In this document: in pieces, positions 57,556 through 64,000 of the stretch
Numbering within the stretch: position 1 is the stretch's first letter
How the letters are laid out: the number at the start of each line of letters is the position of its first letter
Source of the DNA: Dyadobacter sp. UC 10
GTDB lineage: Bacteria > Bacteroidota > Bacteroidia > Cytophagales > Spirosomataceae
Reading direction: 5' to 3'
NCBI RefSeq assembly: GCF_008369915.1
Contig: NZ_VSRN01000001.1
Location: 2,202,001 to 2,266,000 of the forward strand
DNA length: 64,000 nt
Made by a program: the position numbers and the translations under genes
Notes under the pieces: model-generated
Seen by the model: the letters and a program-made list of their open reading frames with translations, nothing else
What the model was told of the DNA's origin: nothing
Database searches by the model: none

Positions 57556-57586
57556 TTGTAAGATGCTGCATTTGGCTTTATTTTTG
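57556..57586 (+). promoter_or_regulatory. Candidate promoter of mfd
   Basis: TTG at 57556-57558, 20 bases, then TATTTTTG at 57579-57586, an exact -33/-7 match. The leader to the mfd start at 57718 would be about 125 bases; it has no recognisable riboswitch. Confidence 0.55.
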
Positions 57587-57717
57587 TAACACATCAGAAC
57601 GGCAAACGAAAACTTCCGCGCTGATGTTACCTTTTTTGCCGGTCGGGAAAATCTCCGAAACGGCTTTTTGCGTTTAAATTCCACAGTCGGCAACTGCCGC
57701 GATTTAATCTAAACTAC

Positions 57718-60700
57718 TTGGACGTTAAGGACTTATTGACACTATACGGAGGCGAGGGTTACATGGATCTGCTAATCGAACAGATCGGTTCTAAAAATCC
57801 CGAATCGGCTCATATTCAAGTTAAAGGGTTGGTTGGCAGCCTGGATGCGGTTGTAACGGCGGCGATCCAGCAAAGAAAAAAAAGTCCGGCCCTTTACATA
57901 CTAAGTGACCGCGACGAGGCTGCGTATTTCCAGAATGACCTGCAAAACCTGCTTGGAAAAACGGAGGTCCTTTTTTACCCTACTTCCTATAAAAGGCCGT
58001 ATCACTACGAAGAAGTGGATAATGCCAATGTACTGATGCGTGGCGAGATCCTGAACAAGCTCAATGTGAGCCGCTCCACGCCGATACAACTGGTAACATA
58101 TCCCGAAGCTTTGTTTGAAAAAGTGATCAATAAAAGATCATTAAAGGCTAATACTTTTTCGGTGAAAGTCGGCGAGAAATTGGACCCGTCATTCCTGACC
58201 GAGTTTTTAACAAGCTATGGTTTCGAGATCACTGATTTTGTATTTGAAGCGGGGCAATTTTCGGTGCGCGGGGGTATTCTGGATGTATTTTCATTTGCCA
58301 ACGAACATCCATTCCGGATCGAGCTTTTTGGTGACGAAGTCGAAAGTATCCGCTCTTTTGACCCGGATACCCAGCTTTCGGTTGAAACGGCGAAGCAGAT
58401 CAATATTGTCCCGGATATTCAGCAAAAACTGTCGCACGAGACGAGGGAATCGTTTCTGAACTTCCTTCCGGCTGAAACGACCATATGGTTTAAAGATGCT
58501 GAGCTGACGCTGGAAGTAATCGAAAACTGTTTTGAAAAAGCCGAAAAAGCATTGGAAGAAGTAACCGGCGGCGGTGTTCAGATCGTATCAAATCCGCAGG
58601 ACCTGTTCGAAACCCGCAGAGGTTTTCTGGCGCAGGTGAAGAAATTTAAAACGGTTGAGTTTGGAAAAAAATCCTATTTCAAAACCGAAACCAAAATCCC
58701 CTATTCCTCCAAGCCGCAGCCTTCATTTAACAAAGACTTCAAGCGGTTACTTGACGATCTTTCCGAAAATCAATCAAAAGGATATGTGAATATTATCGTA
58801 GCCGAGCAGCCGAAACAGCTCGACCGGCTCGAACGCATTTTTGAAGACCTGGATCCATTTGTAAAATTCCGCCCGATGCACATTTCGCTGCGGGAAGGTT
58901 TTGTGGATGATCATGTAAAAGTTGCATGCTACACGGATCACCAGATATTTGCCCGCTTTCACAAATACCGGTTAAAGGACAAGTTTACCAAATCGAAAGC
59001 GATCACATTAAAGGAGCTGAAATCACTGCAGCCGGGTGATTTCGTGACGCACGTAGATTATGGCATCGGCCGCTTCGCTGGTCTGGAACGGAAAGATGTG
59101 AACGGAAAAGAGCAGGAGGCGATCAGGCTGATTTACCGCGATAATGATCTGCTGTATGTGAGTGTGCATAACCTGCACAAGATCGCCAAATACACCGGTA
59201 AAGAAGGTACGCCGCCCGCGATGAGCAAACTGGGCTCGGGTGAATGGGAAGCGAAAAAATCGAAAGTCAAAAAGCAGCTCAAAGATATTGCCCACGAGCT
59301 GATCGCTTTGTACGCCAAACGCAGGCAGGCGCCGGGATTTCCCTATTCGCCTGATAATTATATGCAGGCCGAGCTGGAATCCTCCTTTATATATGAAGAC
59401 ACGCCCGATCAGGCTACTGCTACGACGAATGTGAAGGACGATATGGAAAAAGCGCACCCGATGGACAGGCTTGTGTGCGGGGATGTAGGTTTTGGTAAAA
59501 CAGAAATCGCGATCCGGGCTGCATTTAAGGCAGTTTGTGATAGTAAGCAAGTGGCTGTGCTGGTGCCAACTACCATCTTGGCGATGCAGCATTTCAAAAC
59601 TTTCAGCGAGCGGCTTTCCGATTTCCCGGCGAAGGTGGGGTATATCAATCGTTTCAAATCGCCGAAAGAGATCAAGGAAACTTTAAAACAGGCCGAGGAA
59701 GGTAAGATCGACATACTAATAGGTACGCACCGGATTTTGAATAAAGATGTCAAATTCAAAGACCTGGGCCTGTTGATTATTGATGAAGAACAAAAATTCG
59801 GGGTAAAAGCAAAGGACCGGTTGAAGGAAATGCGGGTAAATGTGGACGTTTTAACACTAACAGCTACCCCGATCCCCCGAACTTTACATTTCTCTCTCAT
59901 GGGCGCGCGGGACCTTTCGGTGATTGCGACCCCGCCGCCCAACAGGCAGCCCGTTACTACCGAAGTGCATACTTTCAGCGAAGAGTTTATCCGCGACGCG
60001 ATCAGCTTTGAGGTGAATCGCGGCGGACAGGTCTTTTTTGTTCACAACCGTGTCAATGATATTGAATCTATTGCGAATATCATTTTAAGGCTGGTACCAG
60101 ATGTGAGAATCGGCGTGGCGCATGGTCAGATGGACGGCGACAAGCTGGAGAAAGTTATGGTCGGTTTTATTGAAGGAGAATATGATGTGCTGGTTTCGAC
60201 CAATATCATTGAATCCGGGATTGATATCGCCAATGCAAATACGATCATTATTAATACGGCGCACATGTTTGGTTTGTCTGACCTGCACCAAATGCGTGGC
60301 CGGGTAGGACGTTCAAACCGGAAAGCATTCTGTTATTTGCTTACCCCATCTGTTTCCACCCTTGCGAGCGATTCGCGGAAACGTTTGCAAACACTGGAAG
60401 AATTCTCAGAGCTGGGCGACGGTTTCAAAGTGGCTATGCGCGACCTGGATATCCGGGGAGCAGGAAACTTGCTGGGCGCTGAGCAGAGCGGTTTTGTCAA
60501 TGATCTGGGCTACGAACTTTACCACAAAATGCTCGACGAGGCGGTTCAGGAATTAAAGAATAATGAGTTTAAGGATCTCTTCGCAAATGCACTGGGATTA
60601 CCTGCAAAACTGGTTCCGGATACGCAGATTGAAACCGATTTTGCGACATTAATTCCCGATGAATATGTTAAAAATATTTCAGAAAGATTGTCGTTATATA

Positions 60701-61065
60701 CCCGCCTTGACAATATTGAAACTGAGGATGAGCTTTCGAAATTTGAACAGGAGATACTGGACAGGTTCGGGCCTATCCCTTCGGAAGTTCAGGATTTGTT
60801 AAAAACCGTGCGTTTACGCTGGAAAGCAGAGAGTTTGCACTTCGAAAAACTAACTTTGAAGAGCAATACAATGAAAGGATACTTCGTTACTTCGCAGAAT
60901 GACGAATTTTTTCAGTCAGCCAGGTTCGGACAGGTTATTGAATACATTAAAAAACATCCTAAACAAATCTCTTTAAAGGATCAAAAAGGTAAGTTGATCC
61001 TGATTTGCGAGGATGTCAAAAGTATAGATCAGGCCCGGAATATCCTGGCCGAAATGACGAGCTAA
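57718..61065 (+). CDS. mfd: Transcription-repair coupling factor Mfd
   Basis: 1115 residues. Mfd pushes stalled RNA polymerase off damaged DNA and calls the UvrA repair complex. UvrB-homology N-terminal domain (about 50-340), the RNA polymerase-interacting domain (LKELKSLQPGDFVTHVDYGIGRFAGLERKDVNGKEQEAIRLIY), then the helicase/translocase: Walker A in DRLVCGDVGFGKTEIAIRAAFKAV, DEEQ box (LLIIDEEQKFGVKAKDRL), TATPIPRTLHFSLMGARD, and HQMRGRVGRS. The C-terminal TRCF domain follows. The start is TTG at 57718 (LDVKDLLTLYGGEGYM); no ATG gives the conserved N-terminus. Length is normal. Confidence 0.95.
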   Translation: MDVKDLLTLYGGEGYMDLLIEQIGSKNPESAHIQVKGLVGSLDAVVTAAIQQRKKSPALYILSDRDEAAYFQNDLQNLLGKTEVLFYPTSYKRPYHYEEVDNANVLMRGEILNKLNVSRSTPIQLVTYPEALFEKVINKRSLKANTFSVKVGEKLDPSFLTEFLTSYGFEITDFVFEAGQFSVRGGILDVFSFANEHPFRIELFGDEVESIRSFDPDTQLSVETAKQINIVPDIQQKLSHETRESFLNFLPAETTIWFKDAELTLEVIENCFEKAEKALEEVTGGGVQIVSNPQDLFETRRGFLAQVKKFKTVEFGKKSYFKTETKIPYSSKPQPSFNKDFKRLLDDLSENQSKGYVNIIVAEQPKQLDRLERIFEDLDPFVKFRPMHISLREGFVDDHVKVACYTDHQIFARFHKYRLKDKFTKSKAITLKELKSLQPGDFVTHVDYGIGRFAGLERKDVNGKEQEAIRLIYRDNDLLYVSVHNLHKIAKYTGKEGTPPAMSKLGSGEWEAKKSKVKKQLKDIAHELIALYAKRRQAPGFPYSPDNYMQAELESSFIYEDTPDQATATTNVKDDMEKAHPMDRLVCGDVGFGKTEIAIRAAFKAVCDSKQVAVLVPTTILAMQHFKTFSERLSDFPAKVGYINRFKSPKEIKETLKQAEEGKIDILIGTHRILNKDVKFKDLGLLIIDEEQKFGVKAKDRLKEMRVNVDVLTLTATPIPRTLHFSLMGARDLSVIATPPPNRQPVTTEVHTFSEEFIRDAISFEVNRGGQVFFVHNRVNDIESIANIILRLVPDVRIGVAHGQMDGDKLEKVMVGFIEGEYDVLVSTNIIESGIDIANANTIIINTAHMFGLSDLHQMRGRVGRSNRKAFCYLLTPSVSTLASDSRKRLQTLEEFSELGDGFKVAMRDLDIRGAGNLLGAEQSGFVNDLGYELYHKMLDEAVQELKNNEFKDLFANALGLPAKLVPDTQIETDFATLIPDEYVKNISERLSLYTRLDNIETEDELSKFEQEILDRFGPIPSEVQDLLKTVRLRWKAESLHFEKLTLKSNTMKGYFVTSQNDEFFQSARFGQVIEYIKKHPKQISLKDQKGKLILICEDVKSIDQARNILAEMTS

Positions 61066-61097
61066 TTGATTTTTAAAAATATTCTAGTTTCATTTCA

Positions 61098-61105
61098 TAA
61101 ATTTG
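61098..61105 (+). promoter_or_regulatory. -7 element upstream of gldJ
   Basis: TAAATTTG is an exact TAnnTTTG match 48 bases before the ATG at 61153. A TTG at the -33 place is not seen. Confidence 0.4.
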
Positions 61106-61152
61106 CGGTTTCGCATACTACAAAATACAAAACTATAAAGTCACTTTAAGCA

Positions 61153-62427
61153 ATGATTTGCATGCAAAAGATGGGTACCCGGTCGATCGCGTTGATGTTG
61201 ATTGTGTTATTAGCGGCTACTTCATGTAGTAAGAACAAGAGACCTACCAGCTTGAAACCTGGTAAGACGAGTTCTAAAACAGGGTTGGCATACAATGGCA
61301 AGGATGGCTTTGAAGTAAAGCAATACAAGGCGCTGCCTGCGGGTCCCGACCTTGTATATATTGAGGGAGGCCGTTTTACAATGGGCTCGCTGGAAGAAGA
61401 TGTGATGGCAAGAAGAGATAACCCAAAAAGAACAGTAAGTATCCAGTCCTTTTATATGGATCAGACTGAGGTTGCCAATGTTCACTATCTTGAATACCTG
61501 AACGCAGTTCAAAGAGATTCATCTGAGGAATTTTACAGCAAAGCATTACCTGATACAAACGTTTGGTTCAACGAATTGTCTTTCAACGACTCTTACGTGA
61601 CCATGTACCTGCGTCACCCTGGTTTCCGCCTTTACCCGGTGGTAGGTGTTTCATGGGTTCAGGCTAATGATTATTGTGCGTGGCGTACAGCTGCTGTGAG
61701 TCAGGCTAACAATACGGCCGGTGCAGCTGCTGCAGGCGGCAAGAAAAAGAAAGGCTTCTCTTTCGGCAAGAAGAAAAAAGCGGAAGGTGAGGCAGTCGCA
61801 ACAGCAGAAGCTGCCCCAGCCCCGCAACTTAGAATTGAAAGTGGCTACGTAATGCCTCCATATCGTCTGCCAACAGAGGCAGAATTTGAATATGCCGCGA
61901 TGGCGATGATCGGAACCCAGTATTCCGACGAAAACCAGTCCAATTCAAGAATTTATCCATGGGATGGTTCTACAATGCGTCAGCCACGTGGCCGGAAGCA
62001 GGGAACAATGCTTGCCAACTTTAAACGTGGTCCTGGCGATTATGCCGGTATTGCTGGAAAATCTAATGACGGTGCTATCATCACTCAGGAAATCCGTTCA
62101 TATCCTGCAAATGACAATGGACTGTACGATATGGCGGGTAACGTAAGTGAGTGGGTTTATGATGTTTATCGTCCGCTTTCCAACTCAGACGTAAACGATT
62201 TGAACTCCTTCCGTCGCGACGGTTACCAGGATGATGCTAAAAACTACGATACTAAAAACGCCAACTCACTTGTTGATGACAAGCTGAGAGTTTACAAAGG
62301 CGGCTCCTGGTCTGACGTTGCATACTGGTTATCTCCGGGGACTCGTCGCTATATGGATCAGGATTCGGCAACGGCAATGGTTGGTTTCCGTTGCGCGATG
62401 ATCGCCACTGGTAGTCACAAAGAATAA
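61153..62427 (+). CDS. gldJ: Gliding motility lipoprotein GldJ (SUMF1/FGE fold)
   Basis: 424 residues with a lipobox (VLLAATSC, Cys25). The formylglycine-generating-enzyme-like (SUMF1) fold shows YIEGGRFTMGSLEEDVMARRDNPKRTVSIQSFYMDQTEVANVHYLEYLN, then PYRLPTEAEFEYAAMA, LANFKRGPGDYAGIAGKSNDGA and GLYDMAGNVSEWVYDVYRPLS, and ends GGSWSDVAYWLSPGTRRYM. GldJ is an essential partner of the type IX secretion and gliding machinery; it stabilises GldK. An Ala/Lys-rich low-complexity stretch of about 40 residues (186-226) breaks the fold. The catalytic Cys of real SUMF1 enzymes is not kept, as in GldJ. Closed by the terminator at 62446. Confidence 0.9.
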   Translation: MICMQKMGTRSIALMLIVLLAATSCSKNKRPTSLKPGKTSSKTGLAYNGKDGFEVKQYKALPAGPDLVYIEGGRFTMGSLEEDVMARRDNPKRTVSIQSFYMDQTEVANVHYLEYLNAVQRDSSEEFYSKALPDTNVWFNELSFNDSYVTMYLRHPGFRLYPVVGVSWVQANDYCAWRTAAVSQANNTAGAAAAGGKKKKGFSFGKKKKAEGEAVATAEAAPAPQLRIESGYVMPPYRLPTEAEFEYAAMAMIGTQYSDENQSNSRIYPWDGSTMRQPRGRKQGTMLANFKRGPGDYAGIAGKSNDGAIITQEIRSYPANDNGLYDMAGNVSEWVYDVYRPLSNSDVNDLNSFRRDGYQDDAKNYDTKNANSLVDDKLRVYKGGSWSDVAYWLSPGTRRYMDQDSATAMVGFRCAMIATGSHKE

Positions 62428-62445
62428 TTTGACCAAGAAAATATT

Positions 62446-62481
62446 AAAAAAGCCGCTATCTGCACAGGTAGCGGCTTTTTT
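62446..62481 (+). terminator. Bidirectional terminator between gldJ and comF
   Basis: A 13-bp stem (AAAAAAGCCGCTA / TAGCGGCTTTTTT) around a 10-base loop, with A run on one side and T run on the other. It ends both gldJ (plus) and the comF-like gene (minus). Confidence 0.88.
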
Positions 62482-63172
62482 AATGCTGAGCCAGTGCGAT
62501 TGTCAGAATGTAGAATTCGTCGCAGCCTGCACTTGCTAGCGTCTGTACGCATTCTTCGAGCGTAGCTCCGGTAGTCAGCACATCGTCAATGATGATTACC
62601 TTTTTTGCTGCGAATGTGTTTTCGACCTCAAATACGCCTTTCACATTTTCCCGGCGTTCAATCTTATTTTTGCCAGTCTGCGTTTCCGTGTATATGATCC
62701 TTTTCAGCGCGTTACCCGACCATGGAATTCCCGTGGATTCTGAGAAACCCTGAGCCAGCAGATCGCTCTGATTATAGCCACGGCTTTTTCTCTTTTTTAA
62801 ATGCAGAGGAACGCTGATGATCAAATCGACCGATGGAAGTATTCCTGCGTTTTGCATTTCCTGTCCAAACATTTGACCCAAAACCAACCCGATCTCCTGG
62901 TTACCCCGATATTTCAATGCGTGCAGCAGCTTTTGCACTTTGCTTTTCTTGGTAAAAAGTAAAAATGAATGCGTCAGCAGCACGCGCGGTTCGTTTACAA
63001 ATTTGTAGCGCAGCGTATCCGCATGCAGGCCGCTTTGCCCGATCCTGGGAAGTGAAATCCGGCAAAACGTACATAATGTTGCCTCACTTCCGATTAAAGG
63101 CTGATCGCAGCCTGTGCAGCAGCGCGGAAAAATGAGGTCTGTTAAATCTGAAAGAAACTTGTAGAGAATCAT
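62480..63172 (-). CDS. ComF-family phosphoribosyltransferase-like protein
   Basis: 230 residues. An N-terminal zinc ribbon (FPRCCTGCDQPLIGSEATLCTFC) precedes a PRTase domain with the PRPP loop VIIIDDVLTTGATLEECVQTL and SVPLHLKKRKSRGYNQSDLLAQGFSESTGIPW. ComF proteins help natural transformation in Gram-positive and some Gram-negative bacteria; in Bacteroidota they are widespread but their role is not established. The C-terminus is short (FYILTIALAQH). Divergent from the dihydroorotase gene with 66 bases between the starts. Confidence 0.9.
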   Translation of the reverse strand: MILYKFLSDLTDLIFPRCCTGCDQPLIGSEATLCTFCRISLPRIGQSGLHADTLRYKFVNEPRVLLTHSFLLFTKKSKVQKLLHALKYRGNQEIGLVLGQMFGQEMQNAGILPSVDLIISVPLHLKKRKSRGYNQSDLLAQGFSESTGIPWSGNALKRIIYTETQTGKNKIERRENVKGVFEVENTFAAKKVIIIDDVLTTGATLEECVQTLASAGCDEFYILTIALAQH

Positions 63173-63208
63173 TTTTAAAATAATAATGGGCTTTTTGGAA
63201 TGACTGGA

Positions 63209-63216
63209 TAACTTTG
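63209..63216 (+). promoter_or_regulatory. -7 element upstream of pyrC
   Basis: TAACTTTG fits TAnnTTTG and lies 22 bases before the ATG at 63239. The -33 place shows no clear TTG. Confidence 0.45.
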
Positions 63217-63238
63217 GAAAGAAAATTCTTATCGCGAT

Positions 63239-64000
63239 ATGACGACATTGATAGTTAATGCTCAGGTAGTAAATGAAAATACGGTTCAGGATTTAGACGT
63301 ATTAATTGAAAATGGTCACATTAAAAGCATAGGAAAAAATTTACAACACATTTCAGCCGACAGAATAATCGACGCGAAAGGCAAATACCTGATGCCCGGC
63401 GTGATCGATGACCAGGTTCATTTCAGGGAGCCTGGGCTGACCCATAAGGCTAATATTTACACCGAATCCAAAGCGGCAGTGGCTGGTGGGGTTACCTCAT
63501 TCATGGAAATGCCGAATACGGTACCCAATACGCTCACCCAGGCGCTTCTCGAAGATAAGTACCGGATTGGCGCGCAGACTTCCCTGGCCAACTACTCCTT
63601 TTTCATGGGAGCCTCGAACGACAACTATGAGGAAGTAATGAAAACTGACCCTACTCAGGTTTGCGGGATCAAAATATTCATGGGGTCTTCAACTGGAAAT
63701 ATGCTGGTAGATGCGCCGGGAGTTTTGGAAAAGATATTCGCAAATGCCCCCTGCATTATTGCTACTCACTGTGAGGACGAACCAACTGTACGCCATCGAA
63801 TGGAGATGTTTAAGGAACAGTACGGCGATAATGTGCCTTACAATATTCATGCATTGATTCGAAACGAGGAGGCCTGCCTAAAATCGTCTTCCTTCGCGAC
63901 TTCTCTTGCACATAAAAATAAAACAAGACTACACATCCTGCATATTTCGACCGGTGACGAAGTATCGCTTTTTGAAATCGGAAACCGGAAAAACGGACAG
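63239..64000 (+). CDS. pyrC: Dihydroorotase, N-terminal 254 residues (cut by window end)
   Basis: First 254 residues of a dihydroorotase, which closes carbamoyl aspartate to dihydroorotate in pyrimidine synthesis. Visible: KYLMPGVIDDQVHFREPGLTHKANIYTESKAAVAGGVTSFMEMPNTVPN, the carboxylated-lysine region VCGIKIFMGSSTGNML, the metal His in IIATHCEDE, and LHILHISTGDE. In the metal motif DxHxH the first His is replaced by Gln (DDQVHFR), a form I recall from other Bacteroidota. The rest of the protein lies beyond the window. It is divergent from comF. The gene reads normally to the window end without a break. Confidence 0.9.
   Translation, partial: MTTLIVNAQVVNENTVQDLDVLIENGHIKSIGKNLQHISADRIIDAKGKYLMPGVIDDQVHFREPGLTHKANIYTESKAAVAGGVTSFMEMPNTVPNTLTQALLEDKYRIGAQTSLANYSFFMGASNDNYEEVMKTDPTQVCGIKIFMGSSTGNMLVDAPGVLEKIFANAPCIIATHCEDEPTVRHRMEMFKEQYGDNVPYNIHALIRNEEACLKSSSFATSLAHKNKTRLHILHISTGDEVSLFEIGNRKNGQ

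Noticed and set aside
57489..57717. TPP or NAD-linked riboswitch in front of pnuC
   Set aside because: I looked for the conserved CUGAGA-type box and a three-way stem arrangement on the minus strand and did not see them.
1..64000. tRNA, rRNA, insertion sequence or prophage
   Set aside because: No cloverleaf-type sequence, rRNA motif, transposase frame or integrase was recognised; a tRNA scan would be needed to exclude a missed tRNA in the gaps.

Overview
The window reads as chromosome of a free-living, aerobic member of the Bacteroidota, most likely order Cytophagales near Dyadobacter/Spirosoma. This is inferred from gene content and is not proven. The markers are a SusC/SusD pair driven by an ECF sigma/FecR couple, a gliding lipoprotein of the GldJ type, a DUF4293 membrane protein, a fused SecDF, a subtype-iii (Bacteroidota-type) type VI secretion system, weak Shine-Dalgarno sites, and promoters of the Bacteroidota TTG / TAnnTTTG form.

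Layout. 1-11700: the end of a ParDE-like toxin-antitoxin pair, then housekeeping genes (rimO, a DUF4293 protein, kdsD-like isomerase, recQ, purD, a PSP1/RicT-like protein, anmK, an L-2-hydroxyglutarate oxidase) and two small unknown genes among palindromic repeats. 11790-16860: an amino acid permease, secDF and a small membrane protein, all on the minus strand. 16944-41469: a 24.5 kb type VI secretion locus, almost all on the minus strand. In transcription order it has a LuxR-type pseudo-receiver regulator, a 60-residue stand-alone HTH protein, tssK, tssO-like, clpV (tssH), a zinc metalloprotease, a caspase/CHAT-like protein, two paralogous lipoproteins, three secreted or OmpA-type envelope proteins, PAAR, tssB, tssC, two divergent Hcp-like genes, vgrG, hcp (tssD), a Tae4-like amidase, an OmpA-like/hydrophobic protein, tssE, tssF and tssG. 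tssN lies alone on the plus strand with its own promoter.

41852-56654: a plus-strand nutrient locus. ECF sigma, FecR and a SusC with an STN signalling domain form a trans-envelope switch. They are followed by SusD, a cytochrome-type PSCyt1/DUF1549/DUF1553 protein, a DUF1501 protein, L-rhamnose mutarotase, a membrane DUF2231-cytochrome-LRR protein, a TIM-barrel sugar isomerase and a barstar-like protein. I read this as uptake of a glycan coupled to periplasmic, cytochrome-linked sugar chemistry; the substrate is unknown. 56868-64000: pnuC, mfd, gldJ, comF and the first 254 codons of a dihydroorotase cut by the window edge.

Two things stand out. First, the secretion locus carries a tandem metalloprotease plus caspase-like pair, coupled by an ATGA overlap and followed by two related lipoproteins. 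I propose a two-effector, two-immunity (or two-envelope-protein) module. Second, intergenic gaps, many inside the secretion operon, hold long imperfect inverted repeats built from iterated 8-13 base words, plus REP-like palindromes. These are not explained by any gene. No rRNA, tRNA, CRISPR array, insertion sequence or prophage was seen.
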